From the NCBI GenBank assembly GCA_025716815.1, contig JAIXMN010000013.1:868001-932000 (forward strand): DNA of 64,000 nt, read 5' to 3'. This document shows positions 24,744 to 37,000 of this stretch, in pieces (position 1 is the first letter of the stretch; each line of letters starts with the position of its first letter). The stretch comes from Dichotomocladium elegans (Eukaryota; Mucoromycota; Mucoromycetes; Mucorales; Lichtheimiaceae). Below the pieces are notes generated by a model. The model ran no database searches. It was not told where the DNA came from and saw only the letters and a list, made by a program, of their open reading frames with translations. Made by a program: the position numbers and the translations under genes.

Positions 24744-26117
24744 ATGGACTCCATCTACTCCATCGCAGTTTCGACCGCAAATCCGATAACAGAAGAACCA
24801 AAGTCTTTATGGGGGCCGCTGTCGATCGCTCTGCTGGCCAGCATGACTCAGGCATTCGGCATCTCATTGCAGCGACGCTCTCATCTCGTAGAAGAACAAC
24901 AGCACAATCTCACATTATTTAAAAGGCCACTGTGGCTGGCTGGATTCCTCATTTATACACTGAGCAATGTTGTGCAGTCCTCATGTACCATCGGTTATCT
25001 ACCGATAGTGATCCTTGCCCCGGTGGGTGCGATTGGTCTTGTTTTCAATGCCATTTTCGCCAAATGGGTCCTGGGTGATCCCTTCACGCTCAAGACCGTG
25101 TTTGGTGAGTTTTCTTTTGTCTCACCACCCCTCCGCTTTTGTCTACGCCTGGGGCAGCAGCGAGACTCACTTTTTGTTGTTTTGCTGGTCTAGGCACGGT
25201 GTTTATCGTTGCAGGAGCTGCGCTTGTTGCTGGATTTGGGGTCGTGCCCGAGCCGAATCACTCGCTCCAGGACCTCATTCGGTTGTACAAACGACCGGCG
25301 TTTATTGTCTACTTTGCGCTGATTGAGGCCATCATCTGTGTTGGGCTGATCGCGACCCACATTATCGAATACAACCTGAATCGGATACCTGCCCAGAATC
25401 GAAGAGGCATTTATTCTCGGAGGGACCTGAAAATGTGGTTAGGCATCAGGTGAGTGACACATACACACCCAGATAGCAGCTATACGCTAAACAATCTCTC
25501 GTCTAGTTACGGAGTTTTCGGCGCCAATATTAGCAGCCAAGCGATGTTATTTGCAAAGAGCGGGCTGGAGCTTTTGCTGATTTCCGTCTTTGGTGATGAC
25601 AACCAGTTTATCTATCCATTGACATGGATGCTTTTGTTGGGCTTAATTTTCACCGCGGTGTTGCAGGTAAAAAGCTACATTGGGGACGGGTTATTGTTTA
25701 CTGTGTTGACCAATGTGGATACATGCACAGCTGTATTATTTAAATCGTGGCATCCGGCTGTGCGACACGATTATTCTCGTTCCCTTGAATTTCTGTTCAT
25801 TCAATGTCTCGTGTCTTTTTAACGGATTGGTATACTATGATCAATGGGATCGGCTCGTTTGGTGGCAGATGGTGGCCGTCATGATCGGCATTGCGGTCCT
25901 CATCGGCGGCGTGGTCGTGATTTCGTGGCAACCTGGCTACCTGGGAACGCTGGTCGGTGAACCATTGTCGGCGGATGACGAACCGAATGCGCAGAAACAA
26001 TCGGAGCCTGTGACCGATAAAAAAGGGGGGTACTGGTGGTGGCCAAAGCTGATGTCCTACCGTAAGAAGCAAGGGCAACAAGAACCCAATGAGCTTACCG
26101 CGTTGTTAGCTTCTTGA
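24744..26117 (+). CDS. NIPA-type magnesium transporter (DUF803 / NIPA family)
   Basis: Four exons: 24744-25104, 25194-25449, 25507-25666, 25731-26117, giving 387 residues. The protein has about nine hydrophobic spans. Family-typical features are a first helix that runs into ISLQRR, the strongly conserved LAPVGAIGLVFNAIFAKWVLGD-type segment (around residues 90-112), and SYGVFGANISSQAMLFAK followed by the later transmembrane set ending near GIAVLIGGVVVISW. NIPA proteins carry Mg2+ across plasma or endosomal membranes. The hydrophilic C-terminus ends in a short Lys/Gln-rich tail. The start ATG at 24744 sits just before a short polar N-terminus and agrees with family topology. The exact substrate is inferred from the family. 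Confidence 0.92.
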
Positions 26118-27235
26118 ACTTGACGAGGGTTTCTTTTTCGTCTTACCTCTCTCCTCCACCCATCTCTCTCTTCCCAGCCATATATGTGTTTTGTCTTTTT
26201 TATTCCATTATTAGTATATATACATTGTCATATTCCTTGCTCAAGCATTCCCTTCCCTCCTCCTCCTCCTCCTGTTTTTTTTTTTTTCCTGTCCGCCGTC
26301 CTCAGCATTTTCTTCTTCCTCAAGTTATATACCACAAACAAACCAAAGAAAAAAATAGCAAAACAGATTCGACAAGCAACCCGCTTCATGGTATGTTCGT
26401 AGGTCTGCTTTCTGTGTTTCGCCTGCATCTGGGACAAGAATAAACCCTATTCTCTTGTATACCATCTTCATTTGCAACCCAAAATAGATCACAAAATGGA
26501 AGACTTGTTTGCTTCAGAAATTCTTTTTTTGGCACGTAGCACAAAATAACGGCTGCAAGGACTTTTTGGTAAACAGTGTATGATTTGTAGAACGAAGCCG
26601 GGGTTCCATGCGCGTTGCTTACCTAATGCATAGCATCGAAGCGCAAGTGTTTCTTGAAACGGTGGATTTGCCATCCTTCCATTGGTGCTGCCCAAATACT
26701 GTTATTCAGCCAGCGTGCGTGCGTGCGTGCGTGCGAGGATGCCAAGCCAAGCGATATCCTTCACTGGGCATTCCCTGCGCAGAAGAAGCTCTCTTTCTTT
26801 TTCGCGCCCATATATCCTTTTTGACTTGACCACCCCTCACTCAACCTTATACATCCACCTACACGCACATATCCGCTATACAATTACCTCCCCGCGGACG
26901 CACCCCCTCCTCCATGTATGTCAAGACCAAGCGGAAGCCAACAACAAGACACACAAGGCCTATCCATTTGTTAGTAGGCTTATGGCATTGTTTGAGAGCA
27001 CATGTGTGTGTCTCCGGATGGGGATGGCTGCGTCGTATCCGTTTAAGATTCGCAATGGTTTCAAGGGACATTTTTCCTTCCACAGGCTTCACCATTTGTA
27101 TCAAATGTATCCAGGTAACATCATCTTTTTTAATTCCTTCTCCCCTAAAATCGCATATCCAACCCATAAATTATACATACGACACGCCCGCCTCTCTTCA
27201 TCTTTCATGGATAAAAAAAATAGATATATACACCA
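26118..27235. other. intergenic region between convergent genes
   Basis: Pyrimidine- and A-rich 3' regions of the NIPA gene (plus) and CDC73 (minus), with a short TGCG repeat near 26,714-26,735. The plus frame at 26682-27335 overlaps the last CDC73 exon and has no domain. No gene called. Confidence 0.45.
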
Positions 27236-28884
27236 TCAGGCGTTGCTGAACACATTATGGCTGCTCATATACTTATCGAGCGCATCCCAAAAGTTGGCCG
27301 CTGTGAGCCGGTCAACATGTCGCTGGTGCCGATGAATCTTTTTTTTTTCCCAAGCCGACCGGGCATAATCAGTTATTAACGATAAGAAAGAAAAGGTGGG
27401 GAGGACTTACATTGACGGGTGTGACGTTCCATTCAGCCGCAGGGCCCTTGATGGCCTCGTCCTGCCACTTTGCATAGAATCCTTTTGCTTTCACCCCTTC
27501 GATGTTGGAATCACTCAAACAAGAAACGCACGGGAGAACGTGCGCAATTTTTTCAGCACTTACTATGTGAGAAGAGATCGATCGGCTTCTCGTATTTCCA
27601 GCCTTTGAATTGCCATGGCTGGCCTGATGCGAAAACACAGCATACACGATCCCTATATTTTTTTTTGGCTCTTTATTCCCCACTCCACAAGTTCTTGAAA
27701 GGAGGAGGCTGCTGCTGCTGCTCCTCTCCAACACATACCAGTCATTTTGCTTGAGCTGTGCTGCGTTGTCAATCACGTGGTAGACTGTGACCTGACCGTC
27801 CCGTCGCCGTCGCTCAACAGACACACGCTCAGGCTTTTTCATGCCTTGAGAACGCAACTCTTGCTGATCAACATATCTGGAGTTTTTTTTTCAGATCGTT
27901 GCTTCTTCGGTCTGTGCATCCACACTTACTCTGCATTTTCCAGGAATTGTTTGATGTTAAAAAGAGTGAATTTCGAGGTCGGTGCTGCAGGCACAATGAT
28001 GATCGGGATCCGGTCTGGGGAACAAATGCATATCAGCAACAACGGGTCGCCGTCTAACCGCGAGGCTCATCACCCTCCCACCCAACCAGCGGTTACCTTT
28101 ACTGGAAGACTTGGATGATTTTGCTATAAGGTTAGGATTGAGTAAATCCGCCGGTCCACAGAACGACATGTGCCGAATACAAACCGTGTCTCTGGGAACC
28201 CGCATGGCCAGAGGAGCTCTTGGTGCCATTGGCTTTGATCGCCTTGACGATGGCCAGAAAATCTTTGCCACCCTGCAGCACCAATTGCTGTGAGGGAATC
28301 ACCCGCTCACGCTCCCTGAGTTTGTCAATGACTACATGGGATGTGTTATCGAGTTTAAGTCGTTTTGCTGCGTGTGCATTTTCCTGATCATCTCTCGTCA
28401 TCTCTCCATCGTCTGCTTGTTCGTTTCGCGTTCCTGTTATAGCAAACAGGCTTCAGCACAAGAGCAAAAAAAAACGGGGCAGTTTTTTTTTTCTTTTACC
28501 CTCTGCAGCACGCTTGTTCTTTGTCTCGCCAACAATGTTGGGCTGGGTATCCACTTTGCCTGTCAAGTAATCAAGCACTTTTTTGCGATCGACGATCGAG
28601 ACATGTTCAATATCCCGTTGCCGACATTCCTTAAAGTAGGCGCTGTTATCGAGATGGGCATTCTGTACGAGGAAGATCAGCGTATCGAGCGTGTACGTGT
28701 CGCTGTTGGCGGCGCCATCGTCGCTCTTTCGGAACTGTGTGGGCGTATGGCGCGGGAAAACGTTATCATTGAAGCAGACCGTCGTGGCATCCGCAACGCT
28801 CTGCACAACTTCATCATGTGCGTTCTTGAGTATGACGGGTTTATTATTGCAAGTGTAGTCACGCAAAAGTCGGAGGGGTTCCAT
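27236..28884 (-). CDS. CDC73: Cdc73/parafibromin, Paf1-complex subunit
   Basis: Eight exons on the minus strand: 28884-28500, 28433-28185, 28123-28097, 28014-27930, 27876-27739, 27652-27564, 27487-27411, 27337-27236. They total 383 residues (yeast Cdc73 is 393). The Paf1 complex rides with RNA polymerase II and supports elongation and histone modification. Seen: the N-terminal EPLRLLRDY and YTLDTLIFLVQNAHL of the Cdc73 N-domain, RIPIIIVPAAPTSKFTLFN at the start of the Ras-like C-domain, then DWDRVCCVFASGQPWQFKGW, and HRHQRHVDRLTAANFWDALD near the end. All align in order with parafibromin. The third exon is only 27 nt, and the last intron has an A-run rather than pyrimidines before its AG. For exon 7, an acceptor 14 nt upstream would also stay open; I chose the one that best keeps family spacing. 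Confidence 0.93.
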
Positions 28885-29457
28885 GATGTTATGTGTTTCC
28901 GTTGGAGAAAAAGAATTACTACTACTCACTTTTTTGAACAAAACGGCCCAAAAAGAAAAAAAAAAAGCAAAATCTCTCTATTCCGACTCCGACTGTCTTC
29001 CCTAACTGTGCGCAGACGTTACATGACAAGCGCTCTTCTCATGGATAACAGATCCGCTTGTAAGACTTGAGAGCCCCGGGTAGGCGCGTGTGTGCATGTG
29101 CATGTGGATGTGTGTGTGTGCCTATAGATGATCATTTGAAAAGGCGAGAGGGAGCGAGAGGGGGGGGTTGCGTAGAGAGAACAATGAGAATGCTACGCGC
29201 GCGAAGAGGGAACACAGCATCATGCCACCACTACCACCACCACCACCACCACCGAAATTTTGTGAGGTGATTGGAGACGGACACTGCTTGCGATGTGATT
29301 GGGCGTAGCACGGCAGTCACGCGGTTTTTTTTTGTTTCAGGGCCCGGCGGACAAACATACTCCAGGGGGGGGTGGGGCGCGCCCTAAAGCAGCCCTCCCC
29401 CTTTGCGCCCCCCCTCTCTCTGTTACTGTTTCTCCCACTCTTATTATATATCCCTTC
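28885..29457. promoter_or_regulatory. shared divergent promoter region of CDC73 and COX13
   Basis: 573 bp between two start codons that point away from each other. It contains a CAC/ACC trinucleotide run near 29,225-29,252, G-runs, and a pyrimidine tract just before the COX13 start. A role as a bidirectional promoter follows from the geometry only. Confidence 0.5.
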
Positions 29458-30053
29458 ATGGCTTCCCGCGTTCTCCTCCATTCCCAGCTGACCTCTGCTG
29501 CCAAGCGTGCTGGCGTGCGTTTCCAGTCCACCTCCGCTGCCGGTGCCGACTTTGCTGCCCAGCGTGATGCCGTGAAGGCCCATGCCGGACGTATGTTTCG
29601 TTTTGTTTCTCTTTCTCGACGACCGAGAAAAAAATAAAAACAATTCGCAGGTCCCTAACGCCCACATTCCCTACCCCTTCCTTTTCTATAGCCGCTGCCG
29701 AGACCTGGAAGAAGATTAGCATTTTCGTTGCCATTCCTTCGTATGTTTTCTTTACCACCGCCCTCTTTTTTTTTTCGCGCCGAAAACTGATCCATTTTCC
29801 ATCCCATAGCGTCTTTGTTGCGGCCGCTAACGCCTACAACTTGGCCAAGGAACACGAGGAACACCTTGCTCATCACCCCCGCGAGCAGGTCAAGTACCCC
29901 TACATCAACTGGCGTGTTCGGGTAAATGGGAGGAGAGAGGCAGGCGCGAGCGAAAAAAAATTATTTTAACCGGGCCTGTTGTTGTAGGACTTCTTCTGGG
30001 GCAAGAACTCTCTTTTCTTCAACCCCAATGTCAACCTTGACGCCTCAGAGTAA
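29458..30053 (+). CDS. COX13: cytochrome c oxidase subunit VIa (Cox13), mitochondrial precursor
   Basis: Four exons: 29458-29590, 29692-29740, 29810-29921, 29988-30053, giving 119 residues. An Arg/Ser-rich N-terminus (MASRVLLHSQLTSAAKR) looks like a mitochondrial targeting presequence. The single membrane helix follows WKKISIFVAIP. The family signature NAYNLAKEHEEH comes next, and the C-terminus FFWGKNSLFFNPNVN fits subunit VIa. The subunit sits in the inner membrane and modulates complex IV and its dimer contact. Length and order are normal for fungi. Confidence 0.95.
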
Positions 30054-30625
30054 AATGCAACCCCACTCGGATTGTTTATTCAACGCATTATTTTCTTCCA
30101 ACACACACACACACACCAAAGAAAAAAAAAAAAAAGAGGAGGAAACAGTGATTCTTTTTTTGTTGCCCAAAAATCAGATAGACCGTCTAATTAAAATAGA
30201 CTGTTCTTTGTTTTTGACACGCTTCTGTTTTTGATTACATACTTGGATGCAGGTAATACATGCAGCCCAACGTGACCAAGTGTCACTCTTTCTCTCCAGA
30301 CAAAAAAAGGCATATGTATAAAACTTCAATTGTTTCCTTGTGTCCAACAATTTACAAGCAAAAGCACAAAATCGAGGGTTAAGGGAAGGGGAAGAATGTA
30401 GGGAAAGAGATATAAAAAAAAACCGGCTACCACGCTTATAAACACACAGCACATGAATGCAAAAAAATATGAACAGAAATACGCCTTTTTTGTTTCTTGG
30501 AAGAGGAAGTGTGGGGGAGGGTGGGGATTGTGTGAAGGAAAGGCTGCCCTTTAGGCTACAGACATTAAATTTTTCAATCAGGTTATATATCCCAACCCAA
30601 CTTTTCGATGCAATGAGCAAGTTTT
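30054..30625. other. convergent intergenic region, COX13 and TUP1 3' sides
   Basis: A-rich runs and a short CA repeat near 30,103-30,116. No gene or RNA seen. Confidence 0.4.
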
Positions 30626-33098
30626 TTAGCCAAACCTACCAAGAGGCTCATAACACCAGATCCTAGCACGGTTATCGCCTGATCCCGTAGCAAACAGTGG
30701 TCGGCCGGAGGGACTAATAGCCACCGAGATCACTGAACAAAACAAGATGAGTTTTTTTTCCCTCGCCGCAGTGATCCACCAAGTTACCTGAATTCTTATG
30801 TCCTTGAAGCATGAATTGGGTCTGACCCGTTCGCGGGTCCCAGAACTGGACGCCGCGGTCCTTGGATCCAGAAACGATCCACTTGCTATCTGGCGTACAC
30901 GCGACAGACAAGACAAAATCCTTCACGTCGGGTGATTAGAAAACCCATGTGTGTCCCATCCTACTGCGCCCCTTCCCTACCTTGTGGCCGATAAATGTCA
31001 TTTTGCATGGACCCTTGCGATCGCGGTCCATGTTGTATCCGCGACTGTCACCCATGCCGAGCTGCCACATCTTGATGGTCTTGTCGAGGCTTCCGCTCAC
31101 TAATGTCCGTCCGTCTGGCATGAAAGCGACGGAATATACGCTGTCCTTGTGCCCCTCCAGACGCTCGAGCTGCTGGGCCGTCTGGATGTCCCACACCCGA
31201 ACCATCTTGTCCAGGCTTCCAGCCGCGACAAAGCGGCTGTCGGGCGAGATGGCTACACTTGTGACGCCCGAGTCCTTTTGATCAATGTCCTGGATCGGAA
31301 TGACATGCACCAGCTTCTGTTCGATCATGCTCCATATCCGCACGGTGCGGTCTCCCGAACCAGAAACGATCACGCGTCCATCGCGGCTGATATCGAGCGA
31401 GTAAATGTCTTGCTCGTGTCCTGTGAACGTGTTGCGGATGCGGGTATTCGTGATATCCCAGACCTTTTTTTTTCAAATAGGGGCGGGAAACTCTTCAATA
31501 TCCACCTTGCAGAACCTTTTTCTTTTCTCTCAGCCAACTTACCCGAATCTTTTTGTCTTCGGCGCCTGTCGCGAGAAACTTGCCGTCCGGACTGAAGCAT
31601 ACAGAACGAATGTACAGATCACCCTCCTTTTGAACGCTTTTGTCCTCCAGTTGCCTAAACGTAAAACGGAGATCAGTGTCCATAGCCTAGGTTTCATAAG
31701 GGGCGGGGATCCAGGATTTACGTTGCCAGTTGCCCAGTCATTGCATCATAAATGTAGGTTACCCGATTACAACCCGCAGCCAGCCATCGGCCATCAGCGC
31801 TGAACTTGACGCAACACACAACGCTCGGATGATCCAGGTTCTGCATGAGTTCAACCTTGAGGTATCGAGGCTGTTTAGGATTGAACCTACGGCCCCGGGG
31901 ACAAACAGACAAATTAAAGGCGTTAGGCACAGCAGGTCAGATGCCACAAAAAAAAACTTACAGCGCAAACCAGTCGCGACCTTCCACCTTCATGTTCGGA
32001 GGGACTGTCTCAGGGTCGATATCTGCTAGTCCACCACCCGTGGCAGACATGCTTATCTGGGATTTCGGGCGCGGTGGAGGCACCATAGGGCCCACAGAGG
32101 CAGCAGCAGCAGCAGAAGAAGAAGGCGGAGGTAGAGCAGGGCCGGGAGGTAAGACGGTGGAGCCCGATTTCCTCTTGGGGTGCCGATTGGCCCGGATTCA
32201 GATCCAATGGATGCTGACGGTGTGCCAGGGGCAGGCCCACGAGCATGGTACCCGTAGCCACCTAATGAGAATGCAAACGCCGCATTAAGCACGCTGTGTT
32301 TGCCTAATACGCTTTTTGGCTTTACCTGATCCATTGATATAACCAGGTGCAGATCCAGGAGGCATGGGAGATGATGCCTGCGACGTAGGCGGATAACCAT
32401 GCGGCGCGGGCGGATGATCTGCCATTTGAGGCGGTGGCGCCATCATTGGCGGCGGCGGCGGCGGCCCTTGACTGTTGCCGTTTCCGTGCGAGTTCATGAT
32501 CCCACCAAAGTAGTTTGATCCTGGTCCAATGCTAGGAGGTTGTTGTTGCTGTTGCTGTTGCTGCTGTGAGTGTGTTGACGGAGGAGGAGGTGCTGGTGCT
32601 GGTGGGTGACCACTGCTGGCAGCACTGCTGGTGGGCGGCATTACTGGATGGCCACCAGCACGTGCTTGAGCTTGTTCAAGTTGCTGCCGAAGGCGCGCAA
32701 TCTCGTCTTCGTATCTTTTTTTTTATTCATTTCAAAAGAGACGCTTATTTAGAGGGGGGAAAGGCCAGAACGGGATGGGAGAACAATCCCATGGACAAAT
32801 GACGTCTGACTTACTGCTTTTTCATTGCCTGTTGCTGTCGTTCGAATTCCAAGAGGTTTTGTTGGAAATTGTGCATCTCTTGCAATTGCGTGGTCACTAG
32901 GTGTCAAGATTGTAAGCAACCATTTCAGCGATGCAATGCAAAGGCGTGCTTACTCTTGTGTTCAATGCTGTCCTTCTCTGATTTGTTCACGTAAACCTCT
33001 CTCGCAAGCTGATCAAACTCGGCACGGATGGCATCCAGCATCTCCACAATCCGGCTTTGAGGCGCCGGTACCATGGGCCGATGGTTGTACACAGACAT
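30626..33098 (-). CDS. TUP1: transcriptional corepressor Tup1 (WD40)
   Basis: Minus-strand exons: 33098-32954, 32896-32815, 32714-32326, 32261-32219, 32171-31962, 31886-31722, 31654-31543, 31463-30981, 30920-30788, 30732-30626, giving about 622 residues. The N-terminus ([18 protein letters not shown] onward) is the Tup_N coiled coil that forms tetramers and binds Ssn6. A Pro/Gln/Gly-rich linker follows, then from residue about 290 a seven-bladed WD40 propeller, with blades such as [18 protein letters not shown] and [18 protein letters not shown]. Tup1 with Ssn6 represses glucose-, mating- and stress-controlled genes in the nucleus. The reading frame changes between 32261 and 32171; I place a 47-nt intron (32172-32218) there, but this is the weakest junction. 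Two acceptors (exons 3 and 8) follow A-runs instead of pyrimidines. Confidence 0.93.
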
Positions 33099-34097
33099 GA
33101 TTTCGTTTTGATGCCTGGTTACCCGTATTTTTTTTTTCCAAAAAGAAAAGGTTTTAGGTGAGATTCAGGTGTACGCGAAGGAGAAACAAGCACCTCCCCT
33201 CACACACACACACACAAAATTCAGCAAGGTCATCGCGGAAGGAAAGGGGGAAAGGGATCTAAGATATTTTGCATCGCACGAAAGCCCATTTGCCGGATGA
33301 GAAACATAAAGGGTCCATCCATGTACAAACCTAAGAATGTCGATGGAGAGGGAGGGAGATGGAATCGGTTGAATGGAAAAGAACTTTTGTCAAAATGCAA
33401 TGTGGACCGTGCCTCCCCCAGTGCTCTCGTCCCTTGGATTTAGGGTATTGCGTTAGGGAAAGGTTAACTCCGCCGATGTGCTTCTTTTTTTTCATCGTTC
33501 GTTCGCCTTTCCCCCTCCTCATATTTCTTTTTTCGGGTGTGCACAAACCAGATCAGTTGATCTGATCTGTCCACCACCTCGCAATATTCGTTCGATCGCC
33601 GCAGCGAGTGGAAAGAAGATAAGGCAACCTCGGTCGAAAAGACAAATCAAACACGCATGAGCATACCAGGCAACGTTTTAATCAGATGAAAGAGGCCCTG
33701 ACTGCAGCACAATTAGCAGCAGCGACTATTCGTAGCAACGATTGACTTTGCTATTCAACCTTGGTGTCATTGGGGACTTTGGTAGCAGTAGAAGAGATGC
33801 TGTTTGTTCGGGACGAGCGGACTTTGTAGCCCAGTCGGACCCAATGTTGAAGGAACTTGAAACACGGGCAGTGGGGGAGTGGGGGGAAGGCTCGACAACC
33901 GAACATTTTTTTTTCCCTTTATCTGAGTGCACCCCCGTTGTGCTTGAAGAGGTAAAACGCTAGGAAAATGGGACCCGTTGACCTCGTGTCTGTCGAGCAA
34001 TCAACCTTTGCTGGGATGAAATTTTAGAAACCTAAAGATGAACGATATGCTAACCCGATTCTGACCGTCTTACACGTCGTAGAACACCTCGGTCATC
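33099..34097. promoter_or_regulatory. divergent promoter region of TUP1 and SEC24
   Basis: About 1 kb between divergent starts. It includes long T-runs and a short CA run near 33,200-33,217. Short frames at 33331-33565 and 33726-34000 lack domains. No specific binding site can be named with confidence. Confidence 0.4.
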
Positions 34098-37000
34098 ATG
34101 GCCAGCCAGCAACATCCACCATACCCGATCCAACAGCAGCAGCAACAACAACAACAACACCAGCAACATACACAGCCTCCGCATGGTACTTGGCAGCCCA
34201 TGCAGCAGCCCATGCAGCAGCCTGGCCCGCCGGCCATGATGCCTCAAGGCTATCGTCCTGTCCGCCCTGTCGGTAGTCCATCAGGTCCGCCCCCGCCTCA
34301 TCCAGGAATGCCATATCGCGCCGCTGGAACGCCTCCTCCATTACCGCGTCAGGGATCCAGCTCGCCGAAGATGCAGCCCGGCTACCGTCCCATGTCGCCA
34401 CAGCAACCATCCGCCGTTTCGCCGAGATTGAACGCTGCTCCGTCGCCGACGATGGGCGCGCGTCCTCCTCCTCCGCAGGCTATGGGCTCGCCTGTGCCTT
34501 CGATGATGCGGCCTATCCATCGTGTCATGTCGCCTCCTGTTGGCCAGCCTTCGCCTCCTGCTGCGGGGCGGGTAAGTCCGGTGATTCCTACAGGATCACC
34601 CGCCCCGCCGTCGCCGGGTGTTGACAGCCACGCGGTACGCCAACACCATCACCGCAAGCGCATGTATCCCGAGCAGATCACCAATGCGTACCTTGATCAA
34701 ACGCCCGGTGCTGGCGCCGGCAGCCAGGGACGTTCGTCCATGGATGGATATGGCGCCGGGGCTTATTCACAGCCCCAGCAAGCCATGCCACCGCAGCAAC
34801 CGCCGATGATGGGGTCACCGATGCCCACCATGGCACGTCAGCCGTATCCTGGAGCCCAAGGCGCCCAGGGCCCAGCGTTCAGTCCCGGCCAGGTCAGTTC
34901 GGTGACAGGACAATTCGGAAATATGAGTCTCGGGCCTCAGGTTAGTTTGAAGGCGCGGGGGGGTGGGAACGCGTTCGTACTTTTTTTTCTATGGTATCGT
35001 TAACAAAACCCTCTCCTTCCAGTCTACCGGACATTCTGAACCGTTGCTGAATGCGCCTCCTTTGGTGGCAAACATCTACAATCCTCCTCCTCCGATTATC
35101 CTTCCGCCCAATGTAAGTTTCTGAACCGTTGCCTTGTTGAAGGCCATTGTTGCTCACCTTTTTTTGGGATTGGCATCCGACCGACCAGGCTTCGGTGACC
35201 AACTCGCCCCATGCCAACTGTGACCAGTCCTACAAGTGCTGTACAATCAACGCTGTGCCCGCGAATGAAACGGTCCTGAAAAAATCCAAGCTGCCTTTTG
35301 CACTTGTCCTTTCTCCGTACCGAACCGCAGACAACGAGCAGGTGAGTCATGAGAAACATCTGGGAGTTAGCACACATACACATACACATACACACACATT
35401 GAGAGAGAGAGAGAGAGAACTGATGCGTTGTGAGGGATCAGGATGAGGTTCCTGTCGTCTCGGACCATGTTATTGCGCGATGCCGTCGTTGCCGTACCTA
35501 CATCAATCCCTTTGTGTCGTTTGTCGAGGGCGGTCAGCGCTGGAAATGCAATATGTGCTTTTTGCTGAACGATGGTAAGCCTCAAAGGGGAAGGAGAACG
35601 GCTGGCCGATCATTTGGCTGACCACTTGCGCACAGTGCCTGCCGCATTTGATTATGATGCACAGACCCAACAGCCTGCGGATAGGTGGCAGCGGGCTGAA
35701 TTGAATTATGCCTGCGTCGAATACGTGGCGCCGACAGAGTACACGGTAAGATCGCAGGAGGGGAGTGAGTTGACGTCTACATATCGATTGACTTGACTAT
35801 GTCCAGGTTCGCCCTCCTCAAGCTCCTTCGTACATCTTTATCATTGATGTTTCGTATTCGGCAGTTCAGTCGGGCATGGTAGCCACTGCTGCACGCACCA
35901 TCCTCGACTCGCTTGAGCGTATCCCGAATAAGGATGAACGGACTCGCGTTGGCTTCATCACCGTCGACAGCAGTGTTCATTTCTACAACCTCAGCTCGGC
36001 GCTTTCGGAGCCGCAGATGTTGGTCGTCTCGGACCTCGAAGACATCTTCCTGCCCTCGCCGACCCACCTGCTCGTCAGCTTGTCCGAGAGCAAGGGTCTC
36101 ATCACGAACTTCCTCGAGAAACTCCCCGACATGTTCAAGGACACGGCGAATGTCAATAACGCGCTCGGGTCGGCGTTGCAGGCCGCGTTCCAGATAGTGG
36201 TAAGAGCATATATCGCAGCGTAAAACGAAGGTCACACACAAACACGCACCATCTTGTAGTCTCCTGCGGGTGGCAAGATTATCTGCTTGCAATCGACGCT
36301 GCCCAACATGGGTACCGGGGCTCTGAAAGCTCGGGAGGACCCGAAGGTGCTCGGGACTGCGAAAGAAACGTCTCTGCTCAATGCAGCATCGCCTTTCTTC
36401 AAATCCTTTGCTGTTGACTGTTCCCGTTCGCAGGTGTCGTGCGACATGCTTATTTTTGGTGGCCAATACGCTGATGTTGCGACACTAGGTATAAGAAAAC
36501 GCGGGAGGGATATGAATGATGATGTGTTGATGGATGTGTCTAGGCTGTCTTCCTCGATTCACGGGCGGTCAGACCTATTTCTACCCGGGCTTCAACGCCA
36601 GCAGAACGGAAGATACGCTCCGATTTGCGCATGAATTCGCTGAGCTTCTTGCGGAGGAGATTGGCCTTGAGGCAGTACTACGCATCCGAGCCTCACGCAA
36701 TCTGCGGATGAGCGCGTTCCACGGTAACTTCTTCATCCGGTCGACGGATCTGCTCGCGCTTCCAAGTGTGCCTCGCAACCAGTCGTACTGCGTCGAGGTG
36801 TCCATCGAGGACGAGGTCCGTGGTCCCACGGCCTGCTTCCAGACCGCGCTCCTGCACACGACTTGCTACGGCGAGCGTCGGATCCGTGTCATCACGCTCT
36901 GTCTGCCTGTCACCAGTTCTGTTCCGGACATGGTCAACAGCGTCAATCCGCAGGCCGTCGTTGCCTATCTTGCAAACAAGGCTGTCGAGCGTGGCCTGAC

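Noticed and set aside
28336..29070. 244-codon plus-strand frame
   Set aside because: Overlaps CDC73 exons 1 and 2 on the other strand. CDC73 has strong family motifs and this frame has none.
35913..36197. Ser/Arg-rich frame resembling an SR protein
   Set aside because: It is the +1 shadow of SEC24 exon 6.
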